A stretch of 64,000 nt of DNA from Plantibacter sp. VKM Ac-2880 (GTDB lineage: Bacteria; Actinomycetota; Actinomycetes; Actinomycetales; Microbacteriaceae), in NCBI RefSeq assembly GCF_015351235.1, contig NZ_JADKSJ010000001.1, forward strand, positions 2,373,668-2,437,667, read 5' to 3'. The translations under genes and the position numbers were made by a program. Numbering within the stretch: the stretch's first letter is position 1; each line of letters begins with the position of its first letter. This document shows positions 1 through 9,481 of the stretch, piece by piece. Below the pieces are notes generated by a model. The model was not told the origin of the DNA. It searched no databases and saw only the letters and a program-made list of their open reading frames with translations.

Positions 1-48
1 GCGAGGGCCCGACGGAAGGACGAGAGGGTGTTCTCCGGAACACCGGGA

Positions 49-89
49 CCGGCCAGCCCTCGATGCGCGAACACGCGAGGACCGGCCGG
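49..89 (-). terminator. Possible terminator after the nfeD-SPFH operon
   Basis: A G+C-rich inverted repeat pairs CCGGCC and CCTCG (49-62) with CGAGG and GGCCGG (76-89), leaving a loop of about 13 nt. It lies about 40 bp downstream of the SPFH stop codon. There is no clear T tract, so this is a plausible but weak call. A second small hairpin (GGTGTTC/GAACACC, 27-44) follows it. Confidence 0.4.
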
Positions 90-126
90 CTGGAAGAAGG
101 TGAGGCTCGATGCCGCCACCGTGTGC

Positions 127-1155
127 TCAGGACTCCGGGTGACCGGGTACCTGCGTGGACGCCGACGGCGTGGTCGGAGCTTGGGCCGACGACGTCGACG
201 GGGTGAAGGGCGGCGCCGCGGCGGCGGCTGCAGCAGACCGAGCGGCGGCCGCGGGGTCGCGCGTGTTGCCGGGTCCGAACGCGGAGCCGATGCCCTTCAG
301 TGCTTCCGTCAGCTCACTCGGGATCACCCAGAGCTTGTTGGCCTGACCTTCGGCGAGCTTCGGGAGCATCTGCAGGTACTGGTACCCGAGGAGCTTCTCG
401 TCCGGGTCGCCGTCGTGGATGGCCTTGAAGACCGTCTGGATGGCCGAGGCCTCACCCTGCGCCCGCAGGACGGCGGCCTGAGCGTCACCCTCGGCGCGGA
501 GGATCTCCGCCTGTCGGGCACCCTCCGCGGTCAAGATCGCGGACTGCTTGGTACCCTCCGCGGTGAGGATGAGCGCGCGGCGATCCCGCTCGGCGCGCAT
601 CTGCTTCTCCATCGAGTCCTGGATCGAGAGCGGCGGGTCGATCGCCTTGAGCTCGACGCGGCCGACGCGGATGCCCCACTTGCCGGTCGCCTCGTCGAGG
701 ACGATCCGGAGTTTGCTGTTGATCTCGTCTCTGCTGGTGAGCGCCTCCTCGAGGTTCAACCCGCCGACGACGTTCCTGAGGGTCGTCGTCGTGAGCTGCT
801 CGACGGCACCCAGGTAGTTCGCGATCTCATAGGTGGCCGCACGCGCGTCGGTGACCTGGAAGTAGACGACCGTGTCGATCGAGACGACGAGGTTGTCCTC
901 GGTGATCACCGGCTGGGGCGGGAACGACACGACGGTCTCGCGGAGGTCGATGAGCGGCCGCAGGCGATCGATGAAGGGGATGAGGAGGTTGAGCCCCGGC
1001 AGCAGGGTCTTGTGGTACTTCCCGAGCCGTTCGACCACGCCCGCACTCGCCTGCGGGATGATGCGGATGGAGCGGAACAGCACCACCAGCACGAAGATGA
1101 CGACGATGGCGGCGATCACCCAGCCGATGATCGCTCCTGATGAGATGTCGTTCAC
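127..1155 (-). CDS. SPFH/Band 7 (stomatin/QmcA-like) membrane protein
   Basis: A 342-residue protein with one N-terminal membrane segment (about residues 8-28), then an SPFH/Band 7 domain (about 30-200), a charged Ala/Glu-rich region with repeated AEG motifs (about 195-245) and a low-complexity Ala/Pro/Ser tail. This is the layout of stomatin/QmcA-type scaffolds, which oligomerise at the membrane and organise microdomains or control FtsH-like proteases. The start is a GTG that overlaps the stop of the upstream nfeD-like gene (GTGA), so the two are translationally coupled. NfeD-SPFH pairs are a well-known partnership: the C-terminal OB fold of NfeD is thought to bind the SPFH ring. No regulator is visible. 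Confidence 0.9.
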   Translation of the reverse strand: MNDISSGAIIGWVIAAIVVIFVLVVLFRSIRIIPQASAGVVERLGKYHKTLLPGLNLLIPFIDRLRPLIDLRETVVSFPPQPVITEDNLVVSIDTVVYFQVTDARAATYEIANYLGAVEQLTTTTLRNVVGGLNLEEALTSRDEINSKLRIVLDEATGKWGIRVGRVELKAIDPPLSIQDSMEKQMRAERDRRALILTAEGTKQSAILTAEGARQAEILRAEGDAQAAVLRAQGEASAIQTVFKAIHDGDPDEKLLGYQYLQMLPKLAEGQANKLWVIPSELTEALKGIGSAFGPGNTRDPAAAARSAAAAAAAPPFTPSTSSAQAPTTPSASTQVPGHPES

Positions 1156-1649
1156 GACTGCTCCTTCTGCTCGCCCAGCGGGGCCGGGTGGGTTGGGACG
1201 GGGACGACGACGGCGGTGGCACCGTCGACGACGGACAGGATGATGCGGGTGCCGGGCTCCAGCGAGGACGCGGGGGAGTCAAGGGGGGTGCGGGCGGTCC
1301 AGACCTCGCCGTTGCCGAGCTTGACCTGGCCGCCGTGCGGGGTGACCGTGGACATGACGAGCCCTGGCATGCCGAGCAGCGCGTCGATGTTGCTCCTGGC
1401 CGGGTCCGCACCGCGTTGCAACGCGCGGAGCAGCGGCGGCCTGACGGCGAGGAGCAGGAGGACGGCGGCGGCCGCTGCGATGAGCAGCTGCAACCACCAG
1501 GGGGCTCCGACCAGGCCGGAGAGCAACCCGACGACCCCGCCGAGCGCGAGCATCAGGAAGGTGAACTCCAGCGAGAGGATCTCGATGATGACGAACACGA
1601 GGATCACCACCAGCCAGGCGATCCAGGCGTACTCGGTGATGACGTCCAT
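1152..1649 (-). CDS. NfeD-like membrane protein (short form)
   Basis: About 165 residues starting MDVITEYAWIAW. Two to three hydrophobic segments in the first 75 residues are followed by a soluble C-terminal region with a beta-rich OB-fold pattern (GLVMSTVTPHGGQVKLGNGE), as in NfeD1b proteins lacking the ClpP-like protease part. The ATG at 1649 is chosen over an in-frame upstream start (1733) because GGGAGG sits 8-9 bases before it. It overlaps the SPFH gene by 4 bp. Likely role: membrane partner of the SPFH protein in envelope quality control. Specific function is inferred from family and pairing. Confidence 0.85.
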   Translation of the reverse strand: MDVITEYAWIAWLVVILVFVIIEILSLEFTFLMLALGGVVGLLSGLVGAPWWLQLLIAAAAAVLLLLAVRPPLLRALQRGADPARSNIDALLGMPGLVMSTVTPHGGQVKLGNGEVWTARTPLDSPASSLEPGTRIILSVVDGATAVVVPVPTHPAPLGEQKEQS

Positions 1650-1844
1650 GATGCGGATTCCTCCCGGATCGGCTCGTGCGACTGCCGCCTCGTGACCCGG
1701 GGGAGCGCGAGACGGTGCGCCGGTCATCGTCAACGCTATCAGGTGGACCGCGGGCGCGACCGGATCCGTCCGTCCGGTTGTTGGTAGGGTCGTTGGCTGG
1801 AACCAGCCGCCGACGAGCGGCCCCAGATCTGAAGGAGCCCTCCC

Positions 1845-2609
1845 GTGACGAACCCTCTGGCCGCCGGATCCCTCGCCGGGAAGAACGTCCTCGTGACGGG
1901 CTCTTCGCGCGGCATCGGCGCAGACACTATCCGGTACTTCGCCGGCGCCGGCGCGAACGTGGTCATCAACTACCGCAACAAGGAGGCGCGCGCCGTCAAG
2001 CTCGCCGACGAGGTGCGGGCACTCGGTGTGCAGGCCGTCGTCGTCGGAGCCGACCTCACGGACCCCGCCTCGGTCGCCGCGATGTTCGCGACGACGAAGG
2101 CCGAGCTGGGTGACCTCGACGTCCTGGTCTTGAACGCCTCAGGCGGCATGGAGAGCGGCATGGCCGAGGACTACGCCATGCAGCTCAACCGCGACGCGCA
2201 GGTGAGTGTCGTCGAGCACGCCATGCCGATGCTGCGGCGGGGCTCGCGGGTCGTCTTCGTCACGAGCCACCAGGCGCACTTCATCCGGACCACCCCGACG
2301 ATGCCCGAGTACGTGCCCGTCGCGACCTCCAAGCGGGCCGGCGAGGACGCCCTCCGCGCCAAGCAGGACGACTTCGACGCCGCCGGGGTCGACTTCGTCG
2401 TCGTGTCGGGCGACATGATCGAGGGCACCATCACCGCGACCCTGCTGGAACGCGCGAACCCCGGCGCGATCAGCTCGCGCAAGGAGTCGGCCGGACGCCT
2501 CTACAACGTCGGCGAGTTCGCCGCGGAGGTCGCCGCAGCCGCGGTGGAGCCGATCCCCGAGAACCACACCCGGTACGTCGGCGACACGAGCGACTTCATC
2601 GCCGAGTAG
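1845..2609 (+). CDS. Atypical short-chain dehydrogenase/reductase (SDR) family protein
   Basis: A 254-residue Rossmann protein, the normal SDR length, starting at a GTG with GAAGGAG 8 bases upstream. The nucleotide-binding motif TGSSRGIG is at 19-26, D70 is in the adenine-ring position, LNASGG (97-102) replaces NNAG, and S141 is in the catalytic serine position. The usual YxxxK is not intact: the residue four before K163 is V159, while a tyrosine lies at 156 (EYVPVATSK). It may use a shifted tyrosine, be a reductase with unusual substrate, or have lost catalysis. The gene is monocistronic and ends in a strong hairpin. Substrate unknown. Confidence 0.85.
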   Translation: MTNPLAAGSLAGKNVLVTGSSRGIGADTIRYFAGAGANVVINYRNKEARAVKLADEVRALGVQAVVVGADLTDPASVAAMFATTKAELGDLDVLVLNASGGMESGMAEDYAMQLNRDAQVSVVEHAMPMLRRGSRVVFVTSHQAHFIRTTPTMPEYVPVATSKRAGEDALRAKQDDFDAAGVDFVVVSGDMIEGTITATLLERANPGAISSRKESAGRLYNVGEFAAEVAAAAVEPIPENHTRYVGDTSDFIAE

Positions 2610-2621
2610 TCGACGACGATC

Positions 2622-2667
2622 GGACGACGGATGCCCGGGCCCACATGGGCCCGGGCATCCGTCGTCC
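2622..2667. terminator. Bidirectional terminator between convergent SDR and DUF308 genes
   Basis: Perfect 21-bp inverted repeat (2622-2642 and 2647-2667) with a 4-base ACAT loop, between two convergent stop codons. G+C-rich with no strong T tract, typical of high-G+C terminators. Confidence 0.85.
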
Positions 2668-2678
2668 TCCGGCCGGAT

Positions 2679-3272
2679 TCACCCGGCGAGACCGGCCCGC
2701 TTCACCTGCTTGCCGAAGGTGACCGCCTGGACGATCTCGACGACGCCGGCCGCGATGAGGAAGAACGCGGTGACGAGGAGGAGCGTGACGGCTGCGAGGA
2801 GCGGGTTCGCGAGCACGAACACCCCGGCGACGACACTGATCACGCCATAGAGGACGGTGACCCACCGCGACACGTCCGGTGCCGAGTCGAACAGGGAGGC
2901 GACGCCTTCGACGATCCAGGAGAGGCCGATCACGAAGACGAGCGCACCGATGCCGAGCAGTGGGTCGAGGATGATGTAGACGCCTGCGGCGAGCAGCAGC
3001 ACACCGAACACGATGGTGAGGATCCGCCAGCCGCCACGGTGGTCACGGGCGAGGACGCCGCGGGTGATGCGGGCGATCCCCGCGATGAGGAAGTAGCTCG
3101 CGAAGATCCACGCGACGGCGACGAGCGACGCCTTCGGGGCGACCAGCAGGAAGACCCCGAGGAGGATGGTGAGGACACCACCCACCGCGAACGCCCAACG
3201 GACGCCGGAGATCTGCCCGGCGGTCAGTCTCGCCGAGTTCAAGGTGTACGTGGTGACGGACGGTTCGGTCAT
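2679..3272 (-). CDS. HdeD/DUF308 family membrane protein
   Basis: 197 residues with six hydrophobic segments arranged as three helical hairpins between about 24 and 190 (for example VRWAFAVGGVLTILLGVFLL and LYGVISVVAGVFVLANP). This is the DUF308/HdeD fold of small multi-pass membrane proteins. The E. coli HdeD name comes from acid resistance, but most actinobacterial members have no assigned function. ATG start at 3272, single gene, with a shared terminator on its 3' side. No neighbour suggests a specific job. Confidence 0.85.
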   Translation of the reverse strand: MTEPSVTTYTLNSARLTAGQISGVRWAFAVGGVLTILLGVFLLVAPKASLVAVAWIFASYFLIAGIARITRGVLARDHRGGWRILTIVFGVLLLAAGVYIILDPLLGIGALVFVIGLSWIVEGVASLFDSAPDVSRWVTVLYGVISVVAGVFVLANPLLAAVTLLLVTAFFLIAAGVVEIVQAVTFGKQVKRAGLAG

Positions 3273-3430
3273 GGTCGGCTCCTGACAGGTGGACGGTGCG
3301 GCGGCGCCTCCGAGCGATCGGACCGCCTACCACCAGTGTGACGCATCCGCACAGGTGTTTCCCAGCATGACCTCGGAAGTCACCTGCGACGGTAGCCGGA
3401 GCCCGCCGGACGTCGACCGGCGACGGCGGC

Positions 3431-3436
3431 TACGCT
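3431..3436 (+). promoter_or_regulatory. Candidate -10 element of the uvrA-like gene
   Basis: TACGCT lies 7 bases before the ATG at 3444, so transcription would start at or next to the A of ATG. No Shine-Dalgarno is present, which is consistent with a leaderless mRNA. The -35 is not recognisable. Confidence 0.45.
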
Positions 3437-3443
3437 GATCGCC

Positions 3444-5816
<2,373 letters not shown>

Positions 5817-5900
5817 CGCACCCCGGCCGTCCCAGCGACGTCCGGACCGGTGAGTCGTGACCCGGTGAGCCGATCCGACCCCGCTCGCGGCGGGCCGGAA

Positions 5901-5928
5901 AGGGCTGATAATGCACATTATGTCAACT
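5901..5928. other. dif: Candidate chromosome dimer resolution site dif (XerC/XerD)
   Basis: A 28-bp A+T-rich element in a G+C-rich intergenic gap. Left arm (XerC-type) AGGGCTGATAA at 5901-5911, 6-bp centre TGCACA at 5912-5917, right arm (XerD-type) TTATGTCAACT at 5918-5928. The inner ATAATG/CATTAT form a perfect interrupted palindrome, and the geometry (11+6+11) is that of dif. Compared with the E. coli dif I remember (XerD arm TTATGTTAAAT), the right arm matches 9 of 11, the left arm 7 of 11 and the centre 4 of 6. Actinobacterial dif sites share GATAATG...CATTATGTCAA. Gene orientation across the window also fits a terminus. Confidence 0.8.
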
Positions 5929-6041
5929 CGCTGATCGAGGACCCCTCCCTGTCCACAGCTTCCTCGGCGCCGGCGGAGGTGAGCGAGCCGTCCCGGCACG
6001 CCCGCTCCCACACGGGAATCACCGCTTCACCAGGCTAGAAT

Positions 6042-6070
6042 TCCTAGAGCACTCACTCTAGAGCGCACGC
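6042..6070. promoter_or_regulatory. Probable TetR-family operator upstream of tetR
   Basis: Two adjoining inverted repeats lie 22-50 bp before the tetR ATG: CTAGAG-N6-CTCTAG (6042-6059) and GAGCG-CA-CGCTC (6059-6070). A TAGAAT -10-like hexamer at 6034-6039 sits just upstream, so binding here would block transcription, consistent with autoregulation. No footprint data. Confidence 0.55.
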
Positions 6071-6092
6071 TCCATCAATCAAGGAGGCGCTC

Positions 6093-6671
6093 ATGCCCCG
6101 AGTCGTGGACCAGCAGCGCTTCACTGAACGGCAGACCGTGATCCTCGCTGCGGCGTACCGGTGCTTTGCCGCACAGGGGTTCGACGGCACGTCGACGGCC
6201 GACATCTGCCGAGCAGCTCGCGTCTCCTCCGGAACCCTGTTCCACTATTTCCCAACGAAGATCGACATCCTGCTCACCCTGCTCCGAGCGAGTGCCGCAT
6301 GGACCGAGGAACACCTCCACCGCGCCGCGCGCACCGGCCGCGGGAAGGCGGCCCTCGCAAACTACCTCGCAGCTCTCGATCGCGAGCACGACGCCGACCG
6401 GCAGGCCGGCTTCGCCCGAGCGGCCCACGGTGCCACGCACCTCCCCGAGGTGAGAGCCGTCCTCGTCGAGGAGGCGGAGCTCGTCGACCGGTTCCTGCTC
6501 GAGCACATCACCGAAGCGGTGCGCACGCGAGCTGCGCGCACGGATGTCCCACCGGAGCACCTCGCCCGATGGACTCGGTGGATCATCGACGGCGAGGCGG
6601 TCGACGACGACGAGCAGCGAACCGTCGGCCGCCTGAGCGCCGCCGTCCGGTCACTCCTCGACCTGGGGTGA
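6093..6671 (+). CDS. TetR/AcrR family transcriptional regulator
   Basis: 192 residues, normal for the family. The N-terminal helix-turn-helix spans about residues 13-60, with the recognition region TSTADICRAARVSSGTLFHY and the typical FPTKIDIL after it. The C-terminal part is the variable ligand-binding and dimerisation domain. Strong AAGGAGG 6-7 bases before the ATG. A palindromic region immediately upstream suggests autoregulation. No efflux pump or enzyme is transcribed with it or divergently from it; the neighbours are the candidate dif site on one side and a convergent small gene on the other, so its target cannot be read from context. Confidence 0.9.
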   Translation: MPRVVDQQRFTERQTVILAAAYRCFAAQGFDGTSTADICRAARVSSGTLFHYFPTKIDILLTLLRASAAWTEEHLHRAARTGRGKAALANYLAALDREHDADRQAGFARAAHGATHLPEVRAVLVEEAELVDRFLLEHITEAVRTRAARTDVPPEHLARWTRWIIDGEAVDDDEQRTVGRLSAAVRSLLDLG

Positions 6672-6693
6672 ACCGATCCGGCCCCTTGCGTCG

Positions 6694-6918
6694 TCAGGCG
6701 GGCGGAGCCTTGCGGTCCGGGTCCTCTTCCCACAGGGGCATCCCGAACTCATTGACCGGGATGGAGGACTCCGCTGGATCCGGCAGTCGATCCTGCGCCG
6801 GGCAGGTCATGAAGTGATCGTGCTCTGAGGACCGATCGAAGGTGTGCTCGGAAAGCGGGTGGCCGCAGACCGTGCAGTGGCGGTCATCGGTGTCCGACGT
6901 CTTCGTCTGTTCATCCAT
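6694..6918 (-). CDS. Small Cys/His-rich protein of unknown function
   Basis: 74 residues, not recognised as a named family. The pattern CxxC (HCTVCG, about 15-18), followed by H24/H27-type histidines, an EHDHF segment and a further cysteine (TCPAQ), looks like a small zinc-binding ribbon. The remainder is acidic and Pro-rich. ATG start, no strong Shine-Dalgarno. It is convergent with tetR (22 bp between stops) and upstream of the dhaM 3' end. The reading frame has G/C-rich third positions, which supports coding, but a chance ORF cannot be ruled out. Confidence 0.6.
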   Translation of the reverse strand: MDEQTKTSDTDDRHCTVCGHPLSEHTFDRSSEHDHFMTCPAQDRLPDPAESSIPVNEFGMPLWEEDPDRKAPPA

Positions 6919-7008
6919 GCGGGCGATGCTACGCCGCCACTCCCCGACCGCCCACCCACTTGCGTCGGCGCACGCAAGGTGCTCCGCCCGCCGCCCGTGG
7001 ACCCGACC

Positions 7009-7716
7009 TCAGGCCTCGCCGAAGCCGGACTCGATGAGCGAGGTGAGCGCCTGGACGGCTTCGTCGGCATCGACCCCATCGGCCTGGAGGTGCACCTCGG
7101 CCCCCTTCACGAGGCCGAGTGACATGATCCCGAGCAGACTCTTCGCGTCCTTGCCGTTGACGACGACGTTCGCCGCGAACCTGCTGGCGGACCGCACGAA
7201 CTCCGCGGCGGGTCTGGCGTGCAGACCGTCCTTGTTGCGCAGGGTGACCGTCGCTGCGGCGTGGGTCGTGTCCGTCTGCCCGGCCGTCGCCGATCCGGTC
7301 TCCGTCGTCGGGGCGTCGACGTCCGGTCGGCCGGCAGCGGACTGGGCGGCTGCGACGACCTCGTCGAGCGGCCGACCGGTCTGGGCGGCGACGGCCGCGG
7401 CGACGCCGCCCTCCACGAGCGGGGCGTCCACGATGCGGACTCGCGCGCGCACAGCGTCGTCGAGGAAGTCGAGCGCGGTCTCGGCCGTCAGGATCGCCGA
7501 GCCGAGATCGCACAGGACCACGACGCCGGCTCCGGCATCCACGGCGGCGATCCCGGCGGAGACCAGCGCGAAGCTGGTACCGATCCCACCGTCATCGGTG
7601 CCACCCGCCGCGGCCAGAGCGGCGTCGGGGGCCATCTGGCGGGCAACGTCGACGAGTCCCTCAGCGATCAGCGCGCTGTGGGAGACGAAGACGAGTCCGA
7701 CGGGTCCGCCGCTCAT
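7009..7716 (-). CDS. dhaM: PTS-dependent dihydroxyacetone kinase phosphoryl donor DhaM (EIIA-HPr fusion)
   Basis: 235 residues. The N-terminal EIIA-mannose-like DhaM domain (about 1-125) carries the phospho-accepting His13 in VFVSHSALIAEG. An Ala/Thr linker (about 125-152) leads to an HPr-like domain with GLHARPAAEF, where His166 is the predicted PEP-derived phosphate acceptor; KSLLGIMSLG is the HPr Ser46 region. DhaM passes phosphate to ADP bound on DhaL, which then phosphorylates dihydroxyacetone on DhaK. The ATG overlaps the dhaL stop (ATGA). No PTS enzyme I domain is fused and none is in the window, so EI must be supplied from elsewhere. Confidence 0.93.
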   Translation of the reverse strand: MSGGPVGLVFVSHSALIAEGLVDVARQMAPDAALAAAGGTDDGGIGTSFALVSAGIAAVDAGAGVVVLCDLGSAILTAETALDFLDDAVRARVRIVDAPLVEGGVAAAVAAQTGRPLDEVVAAAQSAAGRPDVDAPTTETGSATAGQTDTTHAAATVTLRNKDGLHARPAAEFVRSASRFAANVVVNGKDAKSLLGIMSLGLVKGAEVHLQADGVDADEAVQALTSLIESGFGEA

Positions 7717-8357
7717 GCAGCCTCCCCCGATGCCGCCGCCGACGCCGCACCGAGCAGGTACGCGGTCGATTGCGCGCCCGGATCACGATGGCCGATCGCA
7801 CGCTCACCGAGGTAACTTGCGCGCCCCTTCCGCGCCACGAGCGGTTCGGTCGAGACGGCTCCGGCCTCGGCAGCCGCAGCGGCCGCGGCGAGGACCCCGC
7901 CCGGGGTCTCCCCCGCGGCAGCGGCAACCGCGGCAGCGTCGACGGCCGGTGTCCAGGCGTCGACCATGGTCTTGTCGCCGACCGTCGCCTTGCCTCGGAG
8001 CACGATCCCGTCGCGTGCCGCCGTCAGCAGCGCGACGACGGCGTCCGTATCCAACTCGGCCTTCCCCGCCACGGCGATCGACGCCTTCAGCAGTGCAGTG
8101 CCGTACAGGGGTCCGCTGGCGCCCCCGACGGTGGAGATGAGCGTCGTCGCCGCGAGCTTCAAGATGTCCGACGGCGTCGCGTCGGTCGACTGCCCGTCAA
8201 GTTTCCCGAGGATCGCCGAGAACCCCCGGTCGAGGTTCTCACCGTGGTCACCGTCCCCGATGTCGCGGTCGAGCATGATCAGCTCGACGCGGCGCTCCGC
8301 GATCACCGCAGCACTCCCCCGCATCCAGGCGACCGCCCAGGCTCCGTCCAGTCCCAT
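7713..8357 (-). CDS. dhaL: Dihydroxyacetone kinase ADP-binding subunit DhaL
   Basis: 214 residues of the all-helical DhaL fold. The metal and nucleotide-binding motif GDGDHGENLDRGF lies near residues 34-46, with GGASGPLYG, GDKTMVDA and the C-terminal ARKGRASYLGERAIGHRDPGA (split here: ARKGRASYLG, GHRDPGA), all diagnostic. In PTS-type systems ADP stays bound as a cofactor and is re-phosphorylated by DhaM, which agrees with the dhaM gene overlapping the end of this one. ATG at 8357, only 4 bp after the dhaK stop. Cytoplasmic; product is dihydroxyacetone phosphate entering glycolysis. Confidence 0.95.
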   Translation of the reverse strand: MGLDGAWAVAWMRGSAAVIAERRVELIMLDRDIGDGDHGENLDRGFSAILGKLDGQSTDATPSDILKLAATTLISTVGGASGPLYGTALLKASIAVAGKAELDTDAVVALLTAARDGIVLRGKATVGDKTMVDAWTPAVDAAAVAAAAGETPGGVLAAAAAAAEAGAVSTEPLVARKGRASYLGERAIGHRDPGAQSTAYLLGAASAAASGEAA

Positions 8358-8361
8358 CCGT

Positions 8362-9363
8362 CTACCGTCCCCACCGGAGCGCGGCGGTCTGCACCGGCGC
8401 GTCCCACAATTCGGTCAATTCGTCGTCGAGTTTCAGGAGGGTGATCGACACCCCTTGCATCTCGAGGCTCGTCGTGTAGTTGCCGACCAGGGATCGTGCG
8501 ACCTCGATCCCCCGCTCACCGAGGGCTTCGGCGACGCGGCGGTACACGATGAAGAGTTCGAGCTGCGGCGTTCCGCCCATCCCGTTCACGAGGACGAGAG
8601 CCCGCTCCCCTGGCGCGTACGGCAGGTCCTCGAGGATGGCACCGAGCAACCGGTCGACGATGCGGTCAGCCGGCTCCAACGGGATGCGTTCGCGGCCCGG
8701 CTCGCCGTGGATGCCGATACCGATCTCGATCTCGTCGTCGGCGAGGGTGAAGCTGGGCTCCCCGGCATGTGGAACGACACAGGGGGTGAGGGCGACACCC
8801 ATCGTGCGGGTCCGTGCGTTGACCTTGAGGGCGACGTCGGCGACCTCGTCGAGCCCTCCCCCGGCCTCCGCCCGGGCACCCGCGATCTTCTCCACGAGGA
8901 CGGTCCCGGCGACGCCCCGCCGTCCGGCGGTGTAGAGGGAGTCCTTGACGGCGACGTCGTCGTCGATGACCACCGATCGGACCTCGATCCCCTCGGCCAG
9001 CGCGAGGTCGGCCGCGGTCTCGAAGTTGAGGACGTCGCCGGTGTAGTTCTTGACGATGTGGAGCACCCCGGCGCCGCCGTCCACGGCTTTGGTCGCGGCG
9101 ACGATCGGGTCGGGCGTCGGCGAGGTGAAGACCGGTCCGGGCACCGCCGCATCGAGCATGCCGAACCCGACGAATCCACCGTGGAGGGGCTCATGTCCGC
9201 TGCCACCGCCGCTCACGATCCCGACCTTCCCGGCGACGGGTGCGTCCGCACGCGTGATGAAGACGGGGTCGAGGGACACGGAGACGAGATCGGCGTGCGC
9301 GGCTCCGAATCCGGCCACCGCCTCAGCGACGACGTCCTTCGGATCATTGATGAGCTTCTTCAT
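8362..9363 (-). CDS. dhaK: Dihydroxyacetone kinase substrate-binding subunit DhaK
   Basis: 333 residues. [15 protein letters not shown] (51-65) and the substrate-binding His219 in GIGIHGEPG (215-223), which forms the hemiaminal bond with dihydroxyacetone, identify DhaK. The start is the ATG at 9363 with AGGAGG about 7 bases upstream, not the in-frame ATG 51 bases further. First gene of dhaK-dhaL-dhaM. A TAGGTT -10-like hexamer is present in the leader. No DhaR/DhaS-type regulator is adjacent. Likely use: assimilation of dihydroxyacetone or glycerol-derived carbon. Confidence 0.95.
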   Translation of the reverse strand: MKKLINDPKDVVAEAVAGFGAAHADLVSVSLDPVFITRADAPVAGKVGIVSGGGSGHEPLHGGFVGFGMLDAAVPGPVFTSPTPDPIVAATKAVDGGAGVLHIVKNYTGDVLNFETAADLALAEGIEVRSVVIDDDVAVKDSLYTAGRRGVAGTVLVEKIAGARAEAGGGLDEVADVALKVNARTRTMGVALTPCVVPHAGEPSFTLADDEIEIGIGIHGEPGRERIPLEPADRIVDRLLGAILEDLPYAPGERALVLVNGMGGTPQLELFIVYRRVAEALGERGIEVARSLVGNYTTSLEMQGVSITLLKLDDELTELWDAPVQTAALRWGR

Positions 9364-9481
9364 TGAATCCTCCTGCAAGATCGGTTCGGGACCGCCGGCC
9401 GGGTGCGCCGGCATCGGGTCTCAACCTACGCGCTGGGCCGCGCCGCCGGTAGGGTCCGGTCGAGCATGGAGACGACGTCGA

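Noticed and set aside
5907-5925. The ATAATG-CA-CATTAT palindrome as a Zur or Fur box
   Set aside because: Zur/Fur boxes do not extend into TTATGTCAA, whereas the 11-6-11 layout and XerD arm fit dif much better.
5850-6038. A 62-codon ORF across the candidate dif site
   Set aside because: No Shine-Dalgarno and no protein-like pattern; it runs through the dif-like palindrome and the tetR promoter.
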